This document shows positions 12,619 through 19,145 of a DNA stretch of 20,214 nt, piece after piece. The stretch comes from a virus. How positions within the stretch are numbered: the first letter of the stretch is position 1; every line of letters starts with the position of its first letter. The stretch spans positions 1-20,214 of IMG/VR virus record IMGVR_UViG_3300042007_000080. One strand, 5' to 3'. The translations under genes and the position numbers were made by a program. The notes beneath the pieces were generated by a model. That model saw only the letters and a program-made list of their open reading frames with translations. It ran no database searches and had not been told where the DNA came from.

Positions 12619-14034
12619 ATGCCAACCATCACCGAGACGATCTCGGCAATCGAAGTCGAGCTCGAGGCCGCCGAGCGGGTCCGTGACCGGTCGATCGCCG
12701 AGGCGAAACTGATCCTCGACACCGCAACCCAGGAGGGGCGGGCGAGCCTGTCCCCCGACGAGGACGCCCAGGTCAACGCCCTGTTTGAGCGGCGCGACCA
12801 GGCCAAGAAGGACATCCAGGGCATCAAGAAGAAGCTGGATTCGGCGCAGAAGGTCCGCGCCGAGGAAATCGAGAACGAGAAGGCGTACGCGGAGCGGCAG
12901 GCCACCGGTGCCGCCCGGCCGGCCTACGACCACGTTGGCCGGGTTGGGCGGGAGGAGCGCACCTACCGGCCCGACAGCGACCGCAAGGGTGGCCAGTTCA
13001 TTCGGGACGTCTCCCGACAGTTCCTCTACCGGGACCTCGAGGCGGAGCACCGGCTCGCACGGCACATGCAGGAAGAGCGGGTCGAACGGTCCCAGTACCT
13101 GCAGCGGGCCGTCGGCACCGGCGCGTTCACCGGTCTGGTGGTGCCGCAGTACCTGACGGACATGTACGCCCCGGCGGTCGCCGCGCTCAGGCCGTTCGCC
13201 GACATCTGCACCAAGCACGAACTCCCGCCGGACGGCATGACCGTCAACATCTCCCGCATCACCACCGCCACCAGCGTGGCGCTGCAGTCGTCGGAGAACG
13301 CATCCGTGTCGGAGACCAACATCGACGACACGCTGCTGACGGAGAACGTGCACACCGCCGCCGGCCAGCAAACCATCTCCCGGCAGGCCATCGACCGCGG
13401 TACCGGAATCGAAGAGGTCGTGATGTCGGACCTGTTCCGCCGGTACGCGACCACCCTGGACTCGACGCTGATCAACCAGGCCACCACCGGCCTGTCGGCG
13501 GTCGCCCAGGCCGTCACCTACACCGACGCGGACCCGACCGCAGCCGAGCTGTGGCCGAAGCTGCTCAACGCCAACGCCAACGTGGAGGCGGCACTGCTCA
13601 ACCAGGCCACCCCCACCCACGCGATCATGCACTCGCGGCGCTGGTACTGGCTGCAGTCCCAGGTCGGCAACTCGTGGCCGTTCATGTCGCAGCCCGGGAT
13701 CGCCACCCAGGCCGGCGGCACGAACTTCGCCACCGGCTACGACATGGGCGCCCGAGGCGTACTGCCCAACGGCAACCGGGTCATCGTCGACAACAACATC
13801 CCCACGAACCTCGGTGCTGGCACCAACGAGGACGAAATCTTCGTCGTGCCGGCGGACGAATGCCACCTGTGGGAGGACCCGCAAGCGCCGGTGTTCATCC
13901 GCGCAGAACAGCCGCACGCGGCATCCCTCGGTGTGCTGCTGGTGCTGTACGGCTACTTCGCCTACAGCTTCCGCCGGTACACCAACGGCATGAGCAAGAT
14001 CAGCGGCACCGGCCTGGTGACGCCCACCTTCTGA
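12619..14034 (+). CDS. Major capsid protein (HK97 fold, with N-terminal scaffold domain)
   Basis: 471 residues from ATG 12619, preceded by AGAGG at 12609-12613; an in-frame ATG at 12556 lies in a hairpin loop without a ribosome-binding site. About the first 115 residues are a charged coiled-coil delta domain (EVELEAAERVRDRSIAEAK ... QVNALFERRDQAKKDIQGIKKKL), acting as built-in scaffold and presumably removed by the protease. The mature part (about 150-471) has the HK97-type succession TGLVVPQYLTDMYAPAVAALRPFADICTKHELP, TTATSVALQSSENASVSE, and the C-terminal FIRAEQPHAASLGVLLVLYGYFAYSFRRY. The long gap before it and the hairpin after it fit separate, high-level expression. Confidence 0.93.
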   Translation: MPTITETISAIEVELEAAERVRDRSIAEAKLILDTATQEGRASLSPDEDAQVNALFERRDQAKKDIQGIKKKLDSAQKVRAEEIENEKAYAERQATGAARPAYDHVGRVGREERTYRPDSDRKGGQFIRDVSRQFLYRDLEAEHRLARHMQEERVERSQYLQRAVGTGAFTGLVVPQYLTDMYAPAVAALRPFADICTKHELPPDGMTVNISRITTATSVALQSSENASVSETNIDDTLLTENVHTAAGQQTISRQAIDRGTGIEEVVMSDLFRRYATTLDSTLINQATTGLSAVAQAVTYTDADPTAAELWPKLLNANANVEAALLNQATPTHAIMHSRRWYWLQSQVGNSWPFMSQPGIATQAGGTNFATGYDMGARGVLPNGNRVIVDNNIPTNLGAGTNEDEIFVVPADECHLWEDPQAPVFIRAEQPHAASLGVLLVLYGYFAYSFRRYTNGMSKISGTGLVTPTF

Positions 14035-14041
14035 TCCCACC

Positions 14042-14073
14042 CCTCGCCGGGCCGACGAAACGGCCCGGCGAGG
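14042..14073 (+). terminator. 13-bp hairpin after the major capsid gene
   Basis: 14042-14054 (CCTCGCCGGGCCG) pairs perfectly with 14061-14073 around a 6-nt loop ACGAAA, starting 8 nt after the capsid stop. No T-run follows. It probably partly terminates transcription or protects the capsid mRNA 3' end, so that capsid is made in excess over the connector genes. Confidence 0.75.
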
Positions 14074-14106
14074 CCCAGATCCCGCCGATCGGCTAGGGAG
14101 GCGACC

Positions 14107-14307
14107 ATGACCGACGACCCGACGATCGCGGCGCTGTTGCGAGAACGAGAGGGCTACGTACGTCGCAACCTGCTCGAACGCGTCGCACAGGTCGACGAGC
14201 AACTCGCGGCACGTGGCTACGTGCCCGACAAGTCGACCGGCGACGCCAAGGAGTCCACCAAGACGCCGCCGAAGGGGCGCCAGGCCCCGCCGAAACGCAC
14301 CGCCTGA
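14107..14307 (+). CDS. Small hypothetical protein downstream of capsid
   Basis: 66 residues, ATG 14107 after AGGGAGGCG. The N-terminal half is helical (PTIAALLREREGYVRRNLLERVAQVDEQLAARGY). The C-terminal half is Lys/Pro/Thr-rich and disordered (STGDAKESTKTPPKGRQAPPKRTA). Small basic-tailed proteins in this slot are common in actinophages, with no established role. A head-associated or capsid accessory protein is possible. Its stop is coupled to the next ATG (TGATG). Confidence 0.7.
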   Translation: MTDDPTIAALLREREGYVRRNLLERVAQVDEQLAARGYVPDKSTGDAKESTKTPPKGRQAPPKRTA

Positions 14308-14417
14308 TGCACCCCGACGACCTCCGGGCCGTGCTGACTACGGCCGGATGGACGGATGTGGTCGTCGACCAGCACGGAACAGACGTTCGCACCACCGCAG
14401 TCCAACGTGACATCTGA
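14307..14417 (+). CDS. 36-residue hypothetical micro-protein
   Basis: ATG 14307 overlaps the previous TGA (TGATG) and the frame closes at 14415-14417, 9 nt before the next start. The product MHPDDLRAVLTTAGWTDVVVDQHGTDVRTTAVQRDI reads as one helix plus beta strands. Coding is supported mainly by exact filling of the gap between two genes and by coupled translation. No family recognised. Confidence 0.55.
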   Translation: MHPDDLRAVLTTAGWTDVVVDQHGTDVRTTAVQRDI

Positions 14418-14426
14418 GGGGGTGCC

Positions 14427-15014
14427 GTGGCCAACGAGTACGCCACCCTGACCGAACTCAAGGCGGCCCGAAGGATTTCAAGCACGGACGACGACACCGC
14501 CCTGCAGACCGTACTGACGGTGGCGTCACGGGCCATCGACCGCAAGACCGGCCGTCGCTTCTATCTCGATGCCAGCGCGACCGCCCGCACCTACAACCCC
14601 CGTGGACGAGTAGTAGGCACCGACGACGGCCACCTGCTTATCGTCGACGACATGGGATCCACTACCGGCCTGACCGTCGAGACAGGATCCGCAGGCGGGG
14701 CAACCTGGACGGCCACGACAGACTACGAAACCGACCCGATCAACGCCATCGCCACGAACGCGCCGATCACTGGGCTGTTAAGCATCGGCGGCTACTGGGA
14801 GGGCCGGATACGCGTCACCGCCCGCTGGGGCTGGCCGACCGTGCCAGACGAGATCAAACAGGCCACCATCCTGCTGGCCAACCGTCTGTACCTGCGTAAG
14901 GACAGCCCGCAAGGCATCACCGGATCGGCGGACTGGGGGGTGATCCGTGTGTCCCGCTGGGATCCGGACGTGGAAGCCCTGGTGAGTCCCTTCGTGCTGC
15001 CCGGGTTCGCCTGA
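14427..15014 (+). CDS. Head-tail connector protein (gp6/gp15-like)
   Basis: 195 residues from GTG 14427 with GAGGGGG upstream. The N-terminal helical part (YATLTELKAARRISSTDDDTALQTVLTVASRAIDRKTGRRF) and the C-terminal VTARWGWPTVPDEIKQATILLANRLYLRKDSP are signatures of the HK97 gp6/SPP1 gp15 adaptor fold, which docks under the portal ring. A beta-rich insert (YNPRGRVVGTDDGHLLIVDDMGSTTGLTVET...) lies between them, a frequent actinophage elaboration. Gene position after capsid supports it. Confidence 0.8.
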   Translation: MANEYATLTELKAARRISSTDDDTALQTVLTVASRAIDRKTGRRFYLDASATARTYNPRGRVVGTDDGHLLIVDDMGSTTGLTVETGSAGGATWTATTDYETDPINAIATNAPITGLLSIGGYWEGRIRVTARWGWPTVPDEIKQATILLANRLYLRKDSPQGITGSADWGVIRVSRWDPDVEALVSPFVLPGFA

Positions 15015-15433
15015 TGGATATCGAGGCGGTACGGCAGGGGCTGGCGACCGCGGCCAGCGCGGTGTCCGGCCTGAACTGCTACGGCTACGTGCCGGACTCG
15101 ATCAGTGAGCCGGCGTTCTTCCCTGCCGAGGTAGACATCACGTTCGACCGGGCGTTCGACCGGGGCATGGACGAGCTGACCATCACATGCCGGGTGCTGG
15201 TCGGCCGCGCTGACGACAAGGCCTCGCAGAAGCTGCTGAACGGCTACCTGTCCGGCTCCGGTTCCTCATCGCTCAAGGCGGCGCTCGAGGGCACCCCGGG
15301 GGTCGCGCAGACCCTCGGCGGAGCCTGCGACGACCTGCACGTCATGCGTGTGCAGGGCTACCGCTTCTACGAACACGCCGGGGCGGAGTACGTGGGCGCC
15401 GAACTTGTCGTGAGAGTCATCGGGGAGGGCTGA
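15014..15433 (+). CDS. Tail terminator / neck protein
   Basis: 139 residues, ATG 15014 overlapping the previous TGA. The layout is an N-terminal helix MDIEAVRQGLATAASAVSGLNCYGYVPDSISEPAFFP, beta strands AEVDITFDRAFDRGMDELTITCRVLVGR, a helix ASQKLLNGYLSG, a strand pair and a final AEYVGAELVVRVIGEG. This matches the tail-terminator (lambda gpU/HK97-type) fold used to cap the tail tube and join it to the connector. The assignment rests on this pattern and position; a second connector is the alternative. Confidence 0.7.
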   Translation: MDIEAVRQGLATAASAVSGLNCYGYVPDSISEPAFFPAEVDITFDRAFDRGMDELTITCRVLVGRADDKASQKLLNGYLSGSGSSSLKAALEGTPGVAQTLGGACDDLHVMRVQGYRFYEHAGAEYVGAELVVRVIGEG

Positions 15434-15434
15434 C

Positions 15435-16184
15435 GTGGCCAAGTTCGTGCTCAAGGCGGTCCGCCTGTTCACCGGCGGCGCCGACCTGACGAGCAACAAC
15501 AACGCCCTCGAGGTTTCCTCGGAGGTGGAAGACAAGGACGTCACGACCTTCCAGAGCGACCCCACCTCACCCCTGTGGCGGGAGGTGCTCGGCGGGCTCG
15601 CCTCCACCACCGCCACCGGCAGCGGCCAGTGGGAGGCCGGCGACGCATCCAAAGTCGATGACGCCACCTGGTCGGCGCTCGGCGGAGTCGGAGCGTGGAC
15701 CGCATGCCCGTCCGGCGCGAACGTCGGCGATGTCGCGTGGGTGACGACGATGCTCACCGGCTCCTACAGCCTCGGCGACGCTGTCGGCGAGGTCGCCCCC
15801 TGGAAAGCGGACTGGAACTCGTCGTGGCCGATGGCCCGCGGCCAGATCCTCCACCCCCCGGGCACGGCCCGCACCACAACCGGCACCGGCACCGCGCGCC
15901 AACTCGGCGCACTGTCCACGTCACAGGCCCTGTACGTGACCCTGCACGTCCTGTCCGTCTCCGGCACCACGCCGTCCATCACGGTGGCCATCGAGTCCGA
16001 CGACTCGTCAGGGTTCGCATCGGCCACGACCAGGGCCACGTTCACCGCGGCCACCGACCGGGCCGGTCAGACCGTCAAGATCTCCGGCGCGGTCACCGAC
16101 GACTGGTGGCGTGCCTCGTGGACCATCTCCGGCACTTCGCCCTCGTTCCTGTTCGTCGTGGCCGCCGGTATCGGCCCGGCCTGA
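15435..16184 (+). CDS. Tail tube protein paralogue 1, with C-terminal beta domain
   Basis: 249 residues from GTG 15435. Residues 1-65 (MAKFVLKAVRLFTGGADLTS...SEVEDKDVTTFQS...WREVLGGLAS) are clearly homologous to the next gene. Then comes a tube-like core (DDATWSALGGVGAWTACPSGANVGDVAWVTTMLTGSY...) and, from about residue 150, a Thr/Ser-rich beta domain (ALYVTLHVLSVSGTTPSITVAIESDDSS...) that could decorate the tail surface and bind glycans. Tube subunits stack in rings around the tape measure. Having two such genes suggests mixed tubes or one specialised tail-end or decorating copy. Confidence 0.8.
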   Translation: MAKFVLKAVRLFTGGADLTSNNNALEVSSEVEDKDVTTFQSDPTSPLWREVLGGLASTTATGSGQWEAGDASKVDDATWSALGGVGAWTACPSGANVGDVAWVTTMLTGSYSLGDAVGEVAPWKADWNSSWPMARGQILHPPGTARTTTGTGTARQLGALSTSQALYVTLHVLSVSGTTPSITVAIESDDSSGFASATTRATFTAATDRAGQTVKISGAVTDDWWRASWTISGTSPSFLFVVAAGIGPA

Positions 16185-16253
16185 CCCACCACTCATCCAT
16201 CCCGGCCCACACGGTGACCGGGCATCACGTCGTGCCCCGAAGGAGGCTCACCC
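16185..16253 (+). promoter_or_regulatory. Spacer with hairpin and strong Shine-Dalgarno before second tube gene
   Basis: GGGCA (16220-16224) pairs with TGCCC (16233-16237) around an 8-nt loop, and AGGAGG (16241-16246) lies 7 nt before GTG 16254. The unusually strong ribosome-binding site and the spacer fit higher expression of the second, shorter tube protein. Confidence 0.45.
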
Positions 16254-16664
16254 GTGGCCAAGATGGTCCTCAAGGCGTCGTACCTGGCCCTGGGCGGCAC
16301 CGACCTGTCCAGCTACACGAGCAAGATCGAGCTCTCCGCCGAGGTAGAGGACAAGGACGTCACCACGTTCGGCTCTGGCGGCTGGACGGAGGTCCTCGGC
16401 GGTCTGGCGTCCGGCTCCCTCGCGGTCGGCTTCAAACAGGACGTCGCCGCGTCCGCGCTCGACAGCATCATGTGGCCGCTGTTCGGCACCGTGGTGACGT
16501 TCGAAGTGCGGCTGAGTAACGCCGTGGTTGGTACTTCCAACCCGAAGTACACCGGCTCCGTGTTGGTGAAGGAGTGGAAGCCGATCGCCGGGTCGGTCGG
16601 CGACACCGCCGAGATGGACGTCACCTTCCCCACCTCCGGCGCAGTCAGCCGGGCGACCGCCTGA
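16254..16664 (+). CDS. Major tail tube protein (paralogue 2)
   Basis: 136 residues from GTG 16254, start fixed by AGGAGG. The N-terminus MAKMVLKASYLALGGTDLSSYTSKIELSAEVEDKDVTTFGS..WTEVLGGLASG parallels the previous gene. The remainder (SLAVGFKQDVAASALDSIMWPLFGTVVTFEVRLSNAVVGTSNPKYTGSVLVKEWKPIAGSVGDTAEMDVTFPTSG) is the typical siphophage tube fold, ending in the last strands with VGDTAEMDVTFPTSG. Its length is normal for a minimal tube protein, and it has the stronger ribosome-binding site, so it is the likely main subunit. Its stop is coupled to the next gene by TGATG. Confidence 0.88.
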   Translation: MAKMVLKASYLALGGTDLSSYTSKIELSAEVEDKDVTTFGSGGWTEVLGGLASGSLAVGFKQDVAASALDSIMWPLFGTVVTFEVRLSNAVVGTSNPKYTGSVLVKEWKPIAGSVGDTAEMDVTFPTSGAVSRATA

Positions 16665-17152
16665 TGCTCGACCTCACCGCCGAACAGGAGTCGATCCTCG
16701 GCGTGGCCGAGGCGATCAAGTACGAGACGGACGGCCGGAGGCTGCGTCGGGACCTCGTCAAGGAGCTGAAACGGGCAATCGAGCCGGCCCTACCGGAGAT
16801 CCGGTCGGGGCTGATGGGCATGTCCACCGCCGGACTCGGCACCGTGTCGCCGCGGCTGCGTACGGCGGTGCTGCGCAAGCTCACCATCAAGACCAGCCTG
16901 TCCGGCACGCCGCGGGTGCGAGTGAGCATCAGCAAGCGGGGCATGCCACGCGGGTTCAACAACGCCCCGAAGCGGCTCAACCGGTCGCGAGGCTGGCGAC
17001 ACCCCGTCTTCGGCCAAGACGTGTGGGTCAGCCAGCGAGGCGAGCCGGACTACTTCGACCGGCCGCTTCGGCAGCGCCGCGACGAAGCCCGCCAGGCCGT
17101 ACAGGACGCGGTAGAGGCGATGCGGGAGCGAGTCAGACGAGGAGCGCGGTAG
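16664..17152 (+). CDS. HK97 gp10-like tail/neck component
   Basis: 162 residues, ATG 16664 overlapping the previous stop. It contains DLVKELKRAIEPALPEIRSGL near residue 30, and RGMPRGFNNAPKRLNRSRGWRHPVFGQDVWVSQRGEPDYFDRPL, a pattern typical of HK97-gp10-like proteins (stopper or tail-completion group), followed by a basic helical tail. Such genes usually precede the tube genes, so its place between the tube protein and chaperone is slightly unusual. Confidence in the exact role is moderate. Confidence 0.7.
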   Translation: MLDLTAEQESILGVAEAIKYETDGRRLRRDLVKELKRAIEPALPEIRSGLMGMSTAGLGTVSPRLRTAVLRKLTIKTSLSGTPRVRVSISKRGMPRGFNNAPKRLNRSRGWRHPVFGQDVWVSQRGEPDYFDRPLRQRRDEARQAVQDAVEAMRERVRRGAR

Positions 17153-17563
17153 ATGTTCGTCACGTACACCCCGGCCGATGGCGATGAGCAGCGGTGGGAG
17201 TTCGACCCCGGCCGCGTCCGCCAGTCCGAGGCGGAAATCGTCGAGAAGCGGTACGGCGCCACCTACGACAAGTGGCGCCAGGCCATCGTCACCGGTGAGG
17301 CGAAGGCGCGGCGGGTGCTGCTGTGGCACCTCCTACGCCGCGACCACCACACCATGCGGTACGAAGACACGCCCGACTTCTACATGGATGAGCTGGTCGT
17401 CACGCACTCCCACGGGGAGCTGCTGACCCTGCGGGACCGCGTACTCAAGGCGAACTTGCCCGAGGAAGAGCGGGAGGCCGTTCTGGCCGCGCTGGACATC
17501 GAGATCACCGAGGCGATGGCCGGCGAGGACGAGGGAAAAGCGACCGCGAGCAGCGCCGGCTGA
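17153..17563 (+). CDS. Tail assembly chaperone, short form (gpG-like)
   Basis: 136 residues, ATG 17153 after AGGAG. The sequence RWEFDPGRVRQSEAEIVEKRYGATYDKWRQAIVTGEAKARRVLLWHLLRRDHHTMRYEDTPDF and NLPEEEREAVLAALDIEI is characteristic of actinophage gpG-type chaperones, which coat the tape measure and recruit tube subunits. It lies directly before the tape measure gene. The slippery heptamer G GGA AAA at 17533-17539, in the correct reading phase, lets part of the ribosomes shift -1 to make the longer gpGT form. The zero-frame stop (17561-17563) follows soon after. Confidence 0.88.
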   Translation: MFVTYTPADGDEQRWEFDPGRVRQSEAEIVEKRYGATYDKWRQAIVTGEAKARRVLLWHLLRRDHHTMRYEDTPDFYMDELVVTHSHGELLTLRDRVLKANLPEEEREAVLAALDIEITEAMAGEDEGKATASSAG

Positions 17564-17688
17564 CCCGGCTCGGGCTGTTCGCCTACTACCTGCACATCCG
17601 GCCGTGGGAGGTTTCTCTTCTCACCGCCGACGAGTTCGACGCCCTGTGTAACTGGCTGGACGAGCAGAACAAGCCGGAGGTGAGCTGA
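17539..17688 (+). CDS. gpT-like extension made by -1 programmed frameshift
   Basis: After slippage at GGGAAAA (17533-17539), reading resumes at codon 17539-17541 in the -1 frame and continues for 49 codons to TGA 17686-17688, giving a 178-residue fusion with the chaperone. The extension (EQRRLTRLGLFAYYLHIRPWEVSLLTADEFDALCNWLDEQ) has the HPxEV..LT..EF..L form of actinophage gpT domains. No start codon or ribosome-binding site precedes it, and it fills the gap exactly to the tape measure start. A small hairpin (17555-17559 with 17565-17569) lies downstream and may stimulate slippage. Confidence 0.85.
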   Translation, partial: SDREQRRLTRLGLFAYYLHIRPWEVSLLTADEFDALCNWLDEQNKPEVS

Positions 17689-19145
17689 TGGCCTCCGACA
17701 CGTCGCTCGTGTTCAACATCCTCGGCCGCGACCGGGTGTCGAAGGTGCTCGGCGCCATCGGCGGCGCGTTCCGCTCGACCGCGTCCCAAGCCGAGGAGGC
17801 GCTCGACAAGGCGTCGACCGACACGGCGAAACTCGACGCCGAACTGGAACGGGTCGAGAGCAGCCTGCGGGACCTGAACCGGGAGTTCGCCGAGACCGGC
17901 AACAAAGAGTTGTTCGCGAAGATGAAGCGCGACCGGACGCTGCTGGCGAACCTGCGGAAGATCCGCCAGGAGCTCGACGACATCGGCGACGAGGCCGACG
18001 ACGCAGGCGACAAGATGGCCAACAACCTGGCCGGCCGATTCGCCGCCCGATGGAAAGCCATCGATCTGTCCGACGGGGTGAACGGCGCATTTCGGTCGCT
18101 GCCCATCGAGGCCAAAGGGGCGGTGATCGGCGCTGCGGCCGTCATCGGCGGCATCTTCGTCTCCGCACTGGCCGCCGGTATCCTCCTCGGCCTCGGCGGC
18201 GGGGTGCTCGCGCTCGGCATCAAGTCGGCGCTCGCCGACCCGAAAGTGACCGCCGCCTGGTCGACGTTCGGCGAGCGGGCGAAGAAGGCGACAGCCGGTT
18301 TCACGAACGCCTTCAAAGGCCCCGTTGCCCGTGCCGCCGGCACCTTCGGCGCCGCGATCGAACGCATGGGCCCAGCGTTCACCCGGATCGGCCAGACCAT
18401 CGCACCGGTGATCGACAAGCTTGCCCCGGCCCTGGCCGACATGGCTGAACGGGCCATGCCCGGCATCGAGAAAGCGATCACAGCATCGGTGCCGCTGTTC
18501 CTCAAGCTCGCCGAAAAGCTACCGGCCCTGGGTGACTCGATCACGTCGTTCTTCGACTCGGTGAGCGCCGCCGCACCCGCCGCGCTGCTCGTCCTCGGCG
18601 TCCTGATGGACCTGATCGGCGGTGTCATCCGCTACTGGGGCAACGGCATCGAATTCTGGTCCAAGACGTTGGTCAGCTTCAAAGACGCGATGGTGGCCGC
18701 CAAGAACTGGATCGTTGGCGTCTGGAACAGCGTGGTCGGGTTCGTGTCCGGACTGCCCGGACGGATCAGCAAAGCCGCCTCAGGTATGTGGAACGGCATC
18801 AAGAACAGCTTCCGCAGCGCGGTCAACTGGATCATCGCCCGCTGGAACAGCCTGAGCTTCACGGTCGGCGGCGGGTCGATCATGGGCGTCGGCATCCCCA
18901 GCATCACCCTGAACACCCCGGACATTCCGATGCTCGCCAAGGGCGGTATCGCCACCACCCCCGGTCTCGCCGTCGTAGGTGAACGCGGCCCGGAGCTCGT
19001 GTCGCTGACCAAGGGGGCACAAGTCACCCCGCTACCGGCCCGCGGTCGCGGTCCGGCCCGAGGAGAGCTGGAACTGGTCGGTGAGCGGGAAGTTGTCGCC
19101 TTTGTGCGCAGGCTGATCAAGCAGTACCGGCTGGTGGAGGGCTGA
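17688..19145 (+). CDS. Tape measure protein (short)
   Basis: 485 residues, ATG 17688 overlapping the gpT stop (TGATG). An N-terminal coiled coil of charged heptads (about 30-105) precedes a hydrophobic Gly/Ala helix pair (about 144-184, AAAVIGGIFVSALAAGILLGLGGGVLAL), further amphipathic helices and a hydrophobic AALLVLGVLMDLIGGVIRYW near 300. The C-terminus has the hallmark MLAKGGIATTPGLAVVGERGPELVSLTKGA (about 414-443). It sets tail length; at about 1.5 A per residue it predicts a tail of roughly 70-75 nm, short for a siphovirus. No peptidase or muramidase domain is visible. Confidence 0.92.
   Translation: MASDTSLVFNILGRDRVSKVLGAIGGAFRSTASQAEEALDKASTDTAKLDAELERVESSLRDLNREFAETGNKELFAKMKRDRTLLANLRKIRQELDDIGDEADDAGDKMANNLAGRFAARWKAIDLSDGVNGAFRSLPIEAKGAVIGAAAVIGGIFVSALAAGILLGLGGGVLALGIKSALADPKVTAAWSTFGERAKKATAGFTNAFKGPVARAAGTFGAAIERMGPAFTRIGQTIAPVIDKLAPALADMAERAMPGIEKAITASVPLFLKLAEKLPALGDSITSFFDSVSAAAPAALLVLGVLMDLIGGVIRYWGNGIEFWSKTLVSFKDAMVAAKNWIVGVWNSVVGFVSGLPGRISKAASGMWNGIKNSFRSAVNWIIARWNSLSFTVGGGSIMGVGIPSITLNTPDIPMLAKGGIATTPGLAVVGERGPELVSLTKGAQVTPLPARGRGPARGELELVGEREVVAFVRRLIKQYRLVEG

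Noticed and set aside
12301-14202. Very long reverse-strand open frame opposite the capsid gene
   Set aside because: It is antisense to a confidently identified capsid gene; long antisense frames are expected in GC-rich coding DNA, and the translation has no family features.
17621-18628. Ser/Ala-rich reverse-strand frame opposite the tape measure gene
   Set aside because: It is antisense to the tape measure coding sequence, which has intact family hallmarks; composition is that of a mirrored helical gene.
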